This document shows positions 4,779-13,319 of a stretch of 18,498 bases of DNA, piece by piece. Origin of the DNA: Tepidimonas sp. (GTDB taxonomy: Bacteria > Pseudomonadota > Gammaproteobacteria > Burkholderiales > Burkholderiaceae_C); NCBI GenBank assembly GCA_025054905.1, contig JANWZF010000223.1, forward strand, positions 1 through 18,498, in the 5' to 3' direction. The notes below the pieces were generated by a model that was not told the DNA's origin, did no database searches, and was given only the letters and a program-made list of their open reading frames with translations. Both the position numbers and the translations under genes were made by a program. Numbering within the stretch: position 1 is the first letter of the stretch; every line of letters begins with the position of its first letter.

Positions 4779-7376
4779 TCAGGCTGACGCGGCCGGGGCA
4801 GCCGCGTTGGCCTCGTCCACCCGCCGCGCGATGTGCGCCAGGGCTTCTTCGACCTGATCGATCAGGATCAGCGCCAGGTCGCCCGGTTGCAGCCGCGCCA
4901 GGGCGGTGTCGATGGCGGCAAATTCACCCCGAATCGCGGTGTGCCAGCGGGTTTGGCTGGCCCCCTGCAGGCCTTGTTGCAGCAGCGCGATGATCTCGCC
5001 GTCGGCGCGTCCCCGCTGGCAGGCATCTTCGTACAGCACGGCTTCATCGAACACCGCGCCCAGCAGCCGGGTCTGCGCGATGATGTCCTGGTCGCGCCGG
5101 TCGCCGGCGGCGCTGATGACGACGATGCGTTTGCCCGCGGGCATGGCCTGCACGGTGCGGCATAGCGCCGCGATGGCGTCCGGGTTGTGCCCGTAGTCGG
5201 CAATGACCGTGGCCCCGCGGTACTCAAAGCGGTTGAAGCGCCCGGGCACCGCCTGCGCGGTCGCTTCGAACGTGCTCAGGCCGCGGGCTATGGCTTCCCA
5301 GCCCGCGCCGGCAGCCCAGGCGGCGGCCACCGCCGCCATCGCGTTGTCCACCTGGAACGCAATGCGTCCCCCCTCGGTCAGGGGGATGTCCTGCAAGGGC
5401 AGGCGCACATGCCAGCCGCCTTCGGCCGCCACGATCGCCCCTTGATCGACAAACACGACGCGCTTGCCCAAAGCCCGGTGCGTGGCCACCACGGGATGGT
5501 GCGCATCGGGGCCGAAGTAGATGATTTGGCCTGGGCAAAACGGCGCCATCGCGACGCAGTGGGGATCGGCTGCGTTGAGCACGGCGTAGCCGTGCGGGGC
5601 GACGTTTTGCACGATGACGCGCTTGAGCACCGCGACGTCTTCGGTGGTGGTGATGTAGTTCAGGCCCAGATGGTCGCCGGTGCCGATGTTGGTGACCACC
5701 GCCACCAGGCAGCGGTCGAAGGCCAGCCCTTCGCGCAGGATGCCGCCGCGCGCGGTTTCCAGCACCGCAGCGTCCACATCCGGGTGCGCCAGCAGCCGCC
5801 GCGCGCTCTTGGGGCCGGAGCAGTCGCCGCTGTCGATCTGGCGTCCCTGCACGTACACCCCGTTGGTGTCGGTCAAACCCACGCGCCAGCCATGGGCCGC
5901 CAGCAGGTGCGCCGTCAGGCGCACCGTGGTGGTTTTGCCGTTGGTGCCGGTGACCGCGACCAGCGGAATGCGCCCGTCTTCGCCCGGGGCGAACATGTGG
6001 TCGATGATGGCCTGGCCGACGTCGCGTCCTTTGCCATACGAGGGGCTCAGGTGCATGCGCAGTCCCGGCGCGGCGTTGACTTCGACGATGCCGCCTTGCT
6101 GCTCCTCGAGCGGGCGGGCCACGCTGCGGCAGACGACGTCCACACCACAGACATCGAGCCCGACCGTCATCGCCGCCAGCACGGCACGCTGCGCCACCAG
6201 CGGGTGCACCTCGTCGGTGACATCGGTGGCGCTGCCGCCGGTGGACAGATTGGCGTTGTTGCGCAGCACCACGCGCTGGCCCAGCGCCGGTACGCTGTCG
6301 GGGGTCAGTCCCTGCTGGGCCAGCCGCTCCAGCGCGATGGCGTCGAGCCGGATGCGCGTCAGCGGGGTGGCGTGGCCGTCCCCACGGCGGGGGTCGGCGT
6401 TGACGCGCTCGACCAGCTCGCGCACGGTGTGCACGCCGTCGCCGATCACCAGCGGCGGGTCGCGCCGCGCAGCGGCCACCAACCGGTTGCCCACCACCAG
6501 CAGCCGAAAATCGATGCCGGGCAGGTAGCGCTCCACCATCACTTCGCTGCCGTAGCGGCTGGCGACTTCAAAGGCGCTGGTCACCTGCTCGCGCGTGGAG
6601 ATGTTGACGGTGACGCCCTTGCCCTGGTTGCCGTCGCGCGGCTTGACCACCACCGCGCCCCCCAGCTCCTGCGCGGCGCGCCAGGCATCCTCGGCGTCGC
6701 GCACCGGGCGACCCAGCGGCACCGGCACGCCCACGGCGTGCAGCAGCTTTTTGGTCAGCTCCTTGTCCTGCGCGATCGATTCGGCAATCGCACTGGTGCT
6801 GTCGCATTCGGCCGCCTGGATGCGGCGCTGCCTGCTGCCCCAGCCGAGCTGCACCAGGCTGCCGGTGGTCAGGCGGCGGTATGGGATGCCGCGGCGCACC
6901 GCGGCCTCGACGATCGAGCCGGTGGAAGGTCCCAGGCGCAGATCTTCATCGAGTTCCTTGAGTTGGGCGATCACGGCCGCTGCATCAAACGGGTTGCCCT
7001 CACGGGCGGCTTGCAGCAGCTGCAGTGCTGCGTCGAACGCCGCGCGCCCGACTTCCTCCACGCTGTATTCCACCACCACCTGAAACACGCCCGGATCGGG
7101 GGCCGCGATGGTGCGTGAGAAGCTGACCGGGCAGCCCGCTTCGGTCTGCAGCGCCAGCGTGGCCAGCTCCAGCGCGTGCGCCAGCGTCAGCGCGCCCTCG
7201 GTGCTGGGCTCCGGCAGCGCCCCCAGGGCCGGGAAGCGCTCGCGCAGCCGCGCATCAAACCCCGGCAGGCGCGTCAGGTCGCATTCCTCGGGGCTGCATT
7301 CAACGGTGGCCTCCAGGGCGGTGTGGCGGCTCCAGAGGTTGGGGCCGCGCAGGGCCCGCAGGCGGTTGACCTTCAT
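4779..7376 (-). CDS. cphA: Cyanophycin synthetase CphA
   Basis: CphA polymerises L-aspartate and L-arginine into multi-L-arginyl-poly-L-aspartate (cyanophycin), a cytoplasmic nitrogen, carbon and energy store. The 865-residue protein starts MKVNRLRALRGPNLWSRHTA, typical of the family. It has an N domain (about 1-160), an ATP-grasp domain (about 190-460, with VVVKPRDGNQGKGV and IVEVNAAPGLR), and a Mur-ligase-like domain (about 470-850) with an intact P-loop GTNGKTTT (477-484) and ETARGGILREG (540-550). Both ATP-dependent activities look intact. The N domain is unusual: the hydrolytic HxxEH motif known from primer-independent CphA1 reads HALEL (67-71), with the second histidine replaced by leucine. 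It follows cphA' by 24 bases with a CAGGA ribosome site, so the two are surely co-transcribed. Confidence 0.95.
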   Translation of the reverse strand: MKVNRLRALRGPNLWSRHTALEATVECSPEECDLTRLPGFDARLRERFPALGALPEPSTEGALTLAHALELATLALQTEAGCPVSFSRTIAAPDPGVFQVVVEYSVEEVGRAAFDAALQLLQAAREGNPFDAAAVIAQLKELDEDLRLGPSTGSIVEAAVRRGIPYRRLTTGSLVQLGWGSRQRRIQAAECDSTSAIAESIAQDKELTKKLLHAVGVPVPLGRPVRDAEDAWRAAQELGGAVVVKPRDGNQGKGVTVNISTREQVTSAFEVASRYGSEVMVERYLPGIDFRLLVVGNRLVAAARRDPPLVIGDGVHTVRELVERVNADPRRGDGHATPLTRIRLDAIALERLAQQGLTPDSVPALGQRVVLRNNANLSTGGSATDVTDEVHPLVAQRAVLAAMTVGLDVCGVDVVCRSVARPLEEQQGGIVEVNAAPGLRMHLSPSYGKGRDVGQAIIDHMFAPGEDGRIPLVAVTGTNGKTTTVRLTAHLLAAHGWRVGLTDTNGVYVQGRQIDSGDCSGPKSARRLLAHPDVDAAVLETARGGILREGLAFDRCLVAVVTNIGTGDHLGLNYITTTEDVAVLKRVIVQNVAPHGYAVLNAADPHCVAMAPFCPGQIIYFGPDAHHPVVATHRALGKRVVFVDQGAIVAAEGGWHVRLPLQDIPLTEGGRIAFQVDNAMAAVAAAWAAGAGWEAIARGLSTFEATAQAVPGRFNRFEYRGATVIADYGHNPDAIAALCRTVQAMPAGKRIVVISAAGDRRDQDIIAQTRLLGAVFDEAVLYEDACQRGRADGEIIALLQQGLQGASQTRWHTAIRGEFAAIDTALARLQPGDLALILIDQVEEALAHIARRVDEANAAAPAASA

Positions 7377-7400
7377 GGTGAATCGATCCTGGGCTTGGGT

Positions 7401-9575
7401 TCAAAGGTCGGGCAACTCGGCAGGGGCCACTTCCAGGCCGGCACGGATCAGGTCCAGCGGCAGCCGCAGCGCCACCGCCGCCCCCACTGCGGCCAGCAGG
7501 GTGTGCAGGCGGATGCGCGCGGTCAGGGCCTGGATATCGGGGTGATCCAGCCCGAGCACGGGCACCACGCCGCTGGCACGCGCCAGCACCACCTGGTTGT
7601 GCTCGACCGTCACAAATTGGCCGCCCTGGGCCACGTGCTCGGCCCGCAACGGGTGATCGGGTTGCACGCCGTAGAACAGCACCGCGCCGTCGGACAGTTC
7701 CGCCAGGCTGGCGCAGACCTCGCAGTCGGCGTTGAGAACCGCGCAGCCATCGGGCAGCACCACATCGACCTGGGTGCGCAGCACCTTGCGCATCTGATCC
7801 TGCGTCGTGATGAAGTGGTCCTGCAGGCCGGTGGGGGCCGGCACATCGGTGACGATGCCGATCAGGCAGCGGTCGTACGGCAGGCCTTCGTCGAGAATGC
7901 TGCGGGGGGAGTTCTCGATCACTGCGGCCTGCACCCGCCGGTTCATCAGGATGCGCTGACCGGCTTCCCACGGCGACGGTGCGCCGGCCTGCACCGGCTG
8001 CATCTGCAGGTACAGCCGTCCGTCGCAGGCCACGCCGGTGTGCAGGTTGGCGCGCTGCAGCAGCCAGCCCACCAGGCGCGCCAGGGCCGGGGTCTCGCGC
8101 GTGCCGGTGACCCCCACGATGGGGATGCGGCCGGTGCTGCCTGCCGGAAAGAGGTGGGCGACGATGGCTTCGCCCACCGGCCGCGGCGTGCCGCGGGCCG
8201 GTTTGAGGTGGGGCAGCAGCCCGGGGCCGGCGTTGACCTCGACGATGGCGCCACCTTGTTCAGCCAGCGGACGGCTGATGTCCTGCACCACCAGGTCGAT
8301 GCCCGCGATGTCCAGGCCCACCACACGGGCTGCCAGCGAGGTCAGCTCGGCGATGTCCGGGTGCACCTGGTCGGTGACGTCGTCGGTCAGCAGGCCGGTG
8401 CGCTGCACCAGCACGCGCCGGCCTGCCTCGGGCACGCTGTCAGGCTGCAGCCCCTGCCGCTTGAGCTCCAGCATCACGTCGCGGTTTTCTGGCAGGCGGA
8501 TGGTGTCCAGCGGGTACTCTTCTTCCTCGCCGCGGCGCGGATCGCTGTTGATGTCGCGCTCGATCAATTCGCGCACGGTGTGCACCCCGTCGCCGGTGAT
8601 CCAGGCGCATTCACCGCGGCTGGCCGCCACCATGCGCCCGCCGACCACCAGCACGCGGTGCTCGGTGCCGGGGATGTAGCGCTCCACCATCACTTCGGAG
8701 CCCTCGCGTTCGGCCAGCTCGAAGGCCGCCTGCAACTCCTCGCGCGTGCGCACGTCCAGCGAGACGCCGCGGGCGTGGTTGGCGTCGGTGGGCTTGACCA
8801 CCACCGGCAGGCCGATGTCCTGCGCGGCCTGCCACGCGTCGTCGACGTCGCGGACCACGCGGCCTTCGGGCACGGGCACCCCGCATTCGGCCAGCAGGCG
8901 CTTGGTCAGATCCTTGTCGCGCGAAATGCCCTCGGCGATGGCGCTGGTACGGTCCGTTTCGGCAGTCCAGATCCGCTTTTGTTCGGCGCCGTAGCCCAGC
9001 TGCACCAGGTTGCCGCCTTCGATCAGCCGGATGTGCGGGATGCGCCGCGCGGTGGCAGCGTCGACGATCGCGGCGGTGCTGGGGCCCAGGGCCCAGCGGT
9101 CCACCAGGGCCTTGAGGCGCTTGACGCAGGCGGCCACGTCAAACGACCGGTCGTCGATGGCCGCGCACAGCAGGTCGCGCGCATCGAGCACGGCCTGCTC
9201 GGCCACCTCGTACTGGCGCGCGCGGATCACCATTTTGTAGACGCCGCGCCGCTCGGTGGAGCGGGTCTGGCCAAACCCTGTGGGCAGACCGGCAAGATTG
9301 AGCAACTCGATGGCGATGTGTTCCAGGATGTGGCCGGCCCAGGTGCCTTCGCGCAGGCGCTGCAGAAAGCCGCCGCGCTCGCCCACGCCACAGTGGTGCT
9401 CCACCAGGCCCGGCAGCCAGGCGGTCAGCCGCTCGTAAAGACCCGGCAGGGTGTGGGAGGGGCGGTCCTCCAGCGGACCGATGTCCAGAATGGCTTCCAG
9501 CGCGGCGCGGTAGGTCCACACATTGGGGCCGCGCAGGTGGCGCATGCGCACGATGTCAAGGGTGGTGGTTGGCAT
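7401..9575 (-). CDS. cphA': Cyanophycin synthetase-like protein CphA' with inactive Mur-type ATP site
   Basis: The 724-residue protein shares the CphA layout and begins MPTTTLDIVRMRHLRGPNVW. The ATP-grasp domain is well kept (VVVKPTDANHARGV at 258-271, IVEVNAGPGLLPHL at 444-457). In the Mur-ligase-like domain the P-loop has become GTRETPAL (491-498), losing the lysine and the threonines, and the domain is shorter than in CphA. This is the pattern of CphA2-type enzymes that use only one ATP-dependent reaction. Whether it ligates beta-Asp-Arg dipeptides here is inferred. Its N domain keeps the motif GHILEHIAIEL (81-91) expected of the primer-making hydrolytic site, plus EHHCGVGERGGFLQR. The ATG at 9575 is chosen because MRHLRGPN is the universal start region; the frame is open far upstream across the divergent gene. 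Tandem cphA'-cphA pairs are common in betaproteobacteria. Confidence 0.9.
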   Translation of the reverse strand: MPTTTLDIVRMRHLRGPNVWTYRAALEAILDIGPLEDRPSHTLPGLYERLTAWLPGLVEHHCGVGERGGFLQRLREGTWAGHILEHIAIELLNLAGLPTGFGQTRSTERRGVYKMVIRARQYEVAEQAVLDARDLLCAAIDDRSFDVAACVKRLKALVDRWALGPSTAAIVDAATARRIPHIRLIEGGNLVQLGYGAEQKRIWTAETDRTSAIAEGISRDKDLTKRLLAECGVPVPEGRVVRDVDDAWQAAQDIGLPVVVKPTDANHARGVSLDVRTREELQAAFELAEREGSEVMVERYIPGTEHRVLVVGGRMVAASRGECAWITGDGVHTVRELIERDINSDPRRGEEEEYPLDTIRLPENRDVMLELKRQGLQPDSVPEAGRRVLVQRTGLLTDDVTDQVHPDIAELTSLAARVVGLDIAGIDLVVQDISRPLAEQGGAIVEVNAGPGLLPHLKPARGTPRPVGEAIVAHLFPAGSTGRIPIVGVTGTRETPALARLVGWLLQRANLHTGVACDGRLYLQMQPVQAGAPSPWEAGQRILMNRRVQAAVIENSPRSILDEGLPYDRCLIGIVTDVPAPTGLQDHFITTQDQMRKVLRTQVDVVLPDGCAVLNADCEVCASLAELSDGAVLFYGVQPDHPLRAEHVAQGGQFVTVEHNQVVLARASGVVPVLGLDHPDIQALTARIRLHTLLAAVGAAVALRLPLDLIRAGLEVAPAELPDL

Positions 9576-9598
9576 GGAGCGGTTCCCGGGGGCACCGT

Positions 9599-9628
9599 AG
9601 AATGCGGGGCCCCCCTCGTTGCTGTCAA
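9599..9628 (-). promoter_or_regulatory. Predicted sigma-70 promoter of cphA'-cphA
   Basis: On the minus strand a perfect -35 box TTGACA (9623-9628) is followed after 18 bases by CATTCT (9599-9604), three bases off TATAAT. Transcription would begin near 9592, about 17 bases before the cphA' ATG. The spacer contains the GC-rich palindrome GGGGCCCC. A second dyad, CCGAGG-N6-CCTCGG (9647-9664), lies further upstream in the 113-base divergent gap and could be an operator or part of the leader of the opposing gene. Confidence 0.45.
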
Positions 9629-9688
9629 GCCGTATTGTGGGGTCTGCCGAGGGGATCGCCTCGGTTACAAGTGCCGCCGAATTGCAAC

Positions 9689-11989
9689 ATGTCGTATCCG
9701 CCGCCTGCTGACGCCTCTGCCGATCCGGTCGCCGCCGTGCCATCCCCTTGGCGTGCGACCGTGGCCTCCACGGGCGCTGCGCCGCAGGTTTGGTTGCAGA
9801 CCGATTTGGATGAGCAGCTGCGCTTTGCCGAAGGGCTGCTGTGGATTGCGGCTGGGCAGCTGCACTGGGCCGCCCAGCCTGGCGCAGCGGTGCAGCGCTG
9901 GCCGATCGAGCCTGACCTGCAGCTGCGCATGCATGACCATCACGGCGTGGCCACGCTGGAGCTGATGCGGTTGGCCCACGCCGAAGGCGAGGAGGGGCAG
10001 CGGCTGGCGGTGTGGCGCTGCACGCTTGGACGGCAACTTGCGGCGCGGCGGCTGCTGGAGCGCTTTGAGGCGCTGCGTGAAGCCGGTGGCACCGCGGGAC
10101 TGGGTCTGCCCGAGGCGCAGAGCCTGCAGTGCCCCGTGTGCCACAGCCCGATGGAGCCGGACGATGAAGCCTGCTCCGTCTGCACCCAGGTGGTGCAGAC
10201 CCCGCCCACCACGCGCACGCTGCTGCGCCTGTGGCGGTTTGCGCATCCGTACCGCTGGCAGCTGCTGCTGGGGTTCGGGCTGATGCTGGCTTCCACGGCG
10301 GCCACACTGGTGCCGCCGTACCTGACCATTCCGCTGATGGACGATGTGCTGATCCCGTTTCAAAACGGGCAGCCGGTGGACTGGACGCTGGTGGCCCTGC
10401 TGCTGGGGGGGCTGTTGGGTGCGGCGCTGCTGGCCTGGGGGCTGGGCTGGGCCAAGACGTACATCCTGGCGCTGGTGTCCGAGCGCATCGGTGCCGACCT
10501 GCGCACCACCACTTACGAGCACCTGTTGGGGCTGTCGCTGGAGTATTTTGGCAACCGGCGCACCGGCGACCTGATGGCGCGCATCGGCTCGGAGACCGAC
10601 CGCATCAACATCTTTCTGTCGCTGCATCTGCTGGACTTTGCCACTGACGTCATCATGATCCTGATGACGGCCGTGATCCTGTTTTCGATCAGTCCGCCGC
10701 TGGCGCTGGCCACGTTGTTGCCGTTGCCGCTGATCGGTTGGCTGATTCACGTCGTGCGCGACCGTCTGCGCACGGGGTTTGAGAAGATCGACCGCGTCTG
10801 GGCCGAGGTCACCAGCGTGCTGGCCGACACGATCCCGGGGATCCGCGTGGTCAAGGCTTTTGCTCAGGAGCAGCGCGAAGCCGAGCGCTTTCGCGAGGCC
10901 AACCGCCACAACCTGGCGGTCAACGACCGCCTCAATCGCTTGTGGTCGCTGTTTTCGCCGACGGTGTCGCTGCTGACCGAAGTCGGCCTGCTGGTGGTGT
11001 GGGGCTTTGGCATCTGGCTGGTGGCGCGCGGCCAGGTCACGGTGGGGGTGCTGTCGGCGTTTCTGGCTTACATCGGGCGCTTCTATACGCGGCTGGACTC
11101 GATGAGCCGCATCGTCTCGGTGACGCAAAAGGCCGCCGCCGGTGCCAAGCGCATTTTCGACATCCTGGATCACAAAAGCAGCGTGCCCGAGCCGGCGCAG
11201 CCGGTGCCGCTGCCGACGGTGCGGGGGCACCTGCGGCTGGAGGGGGTCACCTTCCGCTACGGCAACCGCACCGTGATCCAGGGGCTGGACCTGGAGATTC
11301 GCCCCGGCGAGATGGTCGGGCTGGTGGGCCACAGCGGCTCGGGCAAAAGCACACTGGTCAACCTGATCTGCCGCTTTTACGATGTGGCCGAGGGGCGCAT
11401 CCTGATCGACGGCATCGACGTGCGCGATGTGCGCGTGGCCGACTGGCGGCGCCACATCGGGCTGGTGCTGCAGGAGCCCTTTTTGTTTTACGGCACGATT
11501 GCCGACAACATCGCCTATGGCCGGCCCGATGCCACGCGCGAGCAGATCGTGGCCGCCGCCCGCGCGGCGCACGCGCATGAATTCATCCTGCGGCTGCCGC
11601 AGGGCTACGACACGCTGGTGGGCGAGCGCGGGCAGGGCCTCTCAGGCGGCGAGCGCCAGCGCATCAGCATCGCGCGCGCGCTGCTGATCGACCCCAAGGT
11701 GCTGATCCTGGATGAAGCCACCGCCAGCGTGGACACCGAAACCGAAAAAGAGATCCAGAAGGCGCTGGACAATCTGGTGCGCGGACGCACGACGATTGCC
11801 ATCGCGCACCGGCTGTCGACGCTGCGCCGCGCCGACCGGCTGGTGGTGATGGACCAAGGGCGCAAGGTGGAAGAGGGCACCCACGACGAGCTGCTGGCCC
11901 GCCGCGGCGCTTACTGGCGCCTGCACGAAGCCCAGCAGCGTCAGGCCGAAGCCGAGCGCGAACGCTGGAGGGATGATGGAGATGGCTGA
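9689..11989 (+). CDS. Cyanophycin-associated ABC exporter half-transporter (fused membrane and ATPase domains)
   Basis: The 766-residue protein has four parts. Residues 35-135 form a soluble domain with a PH-like feel (LRFAEGLLWIAAGQLHW). Residues 148-165 form a zinc-ribbon-like CPVC-N10-CSVC. About 185-490 is a six-helix type IV exporter membrane domain, and 510-750 is the nucleotide-binding domain. Walker A is GHSGSGKST (547-555), the Q-loop is Gln595, the signature is LSGGERQRI (651-659), Walker B is VLILDEATA (671-679) and the H-loop is His707, so all ATPase motifs are intact. Exporters of this kind regularly accompany cyanophycin genes in betaproteobacteria, but the cargo is unknown. The gene is divergent from cphA' and overlaps the DUF1854 gene. 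The ATG at 9689 lacks a strong ribosome site; the longer frame upstream has non-family residues. Confidence 0.88.
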   Translation: MSYPPPADASADPVAAVPSPWRATVASTGAAPQVWLQTDLDEQLRFAEGLLWIAAGQLHWAAQPGAAVQRWPIEPDLQLRMHDHHGVATLELMRLAHAEGEEGQRLAVWRCTLGRQLAARRLLERFEALREAGGTAGLGLPEAQSLQCPVCHSPMEPDDEACSVCTQVVQTPPTTRTLLRLWRFAHPYRWQLLLGFGLMLASTAATLVPPYLTIPLMDDVLIPFQNGQPVDWTLVALLLGGLLGAALLAWGLGWAKTYILALVSERIGADLRTTTYEHLLGLSLEYFGNRRTGDLMARIGSETDRINIFLSLHLLDFATDVIMILMTAVILFSISPPLALATLLPLPLIGWLIHVVRDRLRTGFEKIDRVWAEVTSVLADTIPGIRVVKAFAQEQREAERFREANRHNLAVNDRLNRLWSLFSPTVSLLTEVGLLVVWGFGIWLVARGQVTVGVLSAFLAYIGRFYTRLDSMSRIVSVTQKAAAGAKRIFDILDHKSSVPEPAQPVPLPTVRGHLRLEGVTFRYGNRTVIQGLDLEIRPGEMVGLVGHSGSGKSTLVNLICRFYDVAEGRILIDGIDVRDVRVADWRRHIGLVLQEPFLFYGTIADNIAYGRPDATREQIVAAARAAHAHEFILRLPQGYDTLVGERGQGLSGGERQRISIARALLIDPKVLILDEATASVDTETEKEIQKALDNLVRGRTTIAIAHRLSTLRRADRLVVMDQGRKVEEGTHDELLARRGAYWRLHEAQQRQAEAERERWRDDGDG

Positions 11990-12485
11990 GCCCACCCGCG
12001 CGGACATGGCAGCGCCACCGGCCTGCGACGCCCGCCTGCGCCGCAACGCGCTGGGGCAGCTGCAATGGCGCCGCGACGATGGGGTCTGGGTCGGACCGGT
12101 GACGCCCGTGCGGGCGTTTCCGATCCAGGCCCCCACCGCCGAAGTGGCGCTGCTGGGCCCCGACGGGCATGAGCTGGCTTACTTCGCCGACCTGACGCCG
12201 CTGTCGGCGGCCGATCAGGCCCTGTTGCGCGCGGCGCTGGCCGAACGGGAGTTTTTGCCGCGCATTGAGCGGCTGGTGGAGGTCAGCTCCTTTGCCACCC
12301 CCAGCACCTGGACCGTGGACACCGACCGGGGACGCACCCGCTTCGTGCTTAAGGGAGAAGAAGACATCCGCCGCCTGGCCCCCGGTGTGCTGCTGGTGCA
12401 GGACGCGCACGGCGTGCAGTACCTGATCCGCGATCCGCAGCGGCTCGACCGGCACAGCCGCCGCCTGCTCGACCGCTTCATGTAG
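11973..12485 (+). CDS. DUF1854 protein associated with cyanophycin metabolism
   Basis: The 170-residue protein (167 if translation starts at 11982) has the DUF1854 pattern. It opens with LRRNALGQLQWRRDDGVWVG, followed by VRAFPIQAPTAEVALLGPDG, ELAYFADL, REFLPRIERLVEVSSFATPS and a C-terminal basic segment ending RLLDRFM. There is no signal peptide or membrane helix. Proteins of this family sit next to cphA and the zinc-ribbon ABC exporter in many betaproteobacteria; the molecular role is unknown. It overlaps the ABC gene by 17 bases, so both are translated from one message. GGAGGG (11967-11972) is too close to the ATGs at 11973 and 11976 but ideally spaced for the one at 11982, so the true start may be MAEPTRADM. 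Confidence 0.8.
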   Translation: MMEMAEPTRADMAAPPACDARLRRNALGQLQWRRDDGVWVGPVTPVRAFPIQAPTAEVALLGPDGHELAYFADLTPLSAADQALLRAALAEREFLPRIERLVEVSSFATPSTWTVDTDRGRTRFVLKGEEDIRRLAPGVLLVQDAHGVQYLIRDPQRLDRHSRRLLDRFM

Positions 12486-12500
12486 GGGCGGGCGCGCCCC
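12485..12500. terminator. Short GC hairpin between DUF1854 gene and aotP
   Basis: GGGGCG-GGCG-CGCCCC forms a perfect 6-base stem with a four-base loop beginning at the last base of the DUF1854 stop codon. It lies in the 34-base gap between two convergent transcripts. No T-run follows on either strand, so termination is inferred only from position and stability. Confidence 0.4.
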
Positions 12501-12519
12501 AGCAGGGCCATGCCGGCCG

Positions 12520-13302
12520 TCACTTGAGGCGGCCGCTCAGGAACTGTTGCAGCCGCTCGCTGCGCGGCTGGCCCAGCACCTCGCGGGGGTCGCCCTGTTC
12601 CTCGATGCGACCCTGGTGCAGAAAGATCACGTGGCTGGACACCTCGCGTGCAAAGCCCATTTCGTGCGTGACCACCACCATCGTGCGGTGCTCCTCGGCC
12701 AGCTGCTGCATCACGCGCAACACCTCGGTGACCAGCTCTGGGTCCAGCGCACTGGTGGGCTCATCGAACAGCATCACCTCGGGCTCCACCGCCAGCGCCC
12801 GTGCGATGGCCACGCGCTGCTGCTGGCCTCCGCTCAAATGCGCCGGATAGCGGTCTTCGACCCCGCGCAGGCCGACGCGTTCGAGGTACCTGCGCGCGGT
12901 GGCCACCGCCTCGTCGCGCGGCACCTTCAACACATGCACGGGCACCTCGATGACGTTTTGCAGCACCGTCATGTGCGCCCAGAGATTGAAGTTCTGAAAC
13001 ACCATCGCCAGCCGCGTGCGCAGCCGCTGCAGCTGGCGCGCGTCGGCGGCGTGCAGTTCGCCGTCGGCGCCGGGCTTGAGCCGCAGCTCCTCACCAGCGA
13101 CGACGATGCGGCCGGCGTGGGGTTTTTCCAGCAGGTTGATGCAGCGCAGGAAGGTGCTCTTGCCAGAACCCGAGCTGCCGATGATGCTGATGACATCGCC
13201 CGCGCGCGCCGTCAGCGAGACGCCCTTGAGCACCTCGTGCGCACCGTAACGCTTGTGAATGTCGTCAACCTGCAGCTTGATCGGGGGAGGGGTCTCGTTC
13301 AT
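12520..13302 (-). CDS. aotP: Basic amino acid ABC transporter ATP-binding protein, AotP/HisP type
   Basis: A 260-residue polar amino acid importer ATPase. Walker A is GSSGSGKST (42-50), the Q-loop is Gln103 in VFQNFNLWAHMTV, the signature is LSGGQQQRV (156-164), Walker B is VMLFDEPTSALD (176-187) and the switch is His213 in VVTHEMGFARE. The FQNFNLWAHMTVLQNVIE segment is typical of HisP/AotP. It would energise the AotQ-AotM permease pair at the inner membrane. I chose the ATG at 13302; a GTG at 13323 overlapping the aotO stop would add seven residues. It is the last gene of the five-gene operon, 17 bases after aotO. In Pseudomonas the same operon ends with argR, which is not present here. Confidence 0.92.
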   Translation of the reverse strand: MNETPPPIKLQVDDIHKRYGAHEVLKGVSLTARAGDVISIIGSSGSGKSTFLRCINLLEKPHAGRIVVAGEELRLKPGADGELHAADARQLQRLRTRLAMVFQNFNLWAHMTVLQNVIEVPVHVLKVPRDEAVATARRYLERVGLRGVEDRYPAHLSGGQQQRVAIARALAVEPEVMLFDEPTSALDPELVTEVLRVMQQLAEEHRTMVVVTHEMGFAREVSSHVIFLHQGRIEEQGDPREVLGQPRSERLQQFLSGRLK

Positions 13303-13319
13303 GGTCGTCCAACGGGGAA

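Noticed and set aside
5187..9965. Long plus-strand open frames (643 and 929 codons) antisense to the two cyanophycin synthetase genes
   Set aside because: The minus-strand frames contain full CphA domain motifs, while the plus-strand translations are His/Gln/Gly-rich with no motif. They are shadows.
9576..10307. Upstream extension of the cphA' frame across the divergent region into the ABC transporter gene
   Set aside because: Family homology starts at MPTTTLDIVRMRHLRGPN. The extension overlaps well-supported exporter coding sequence on the other strand.
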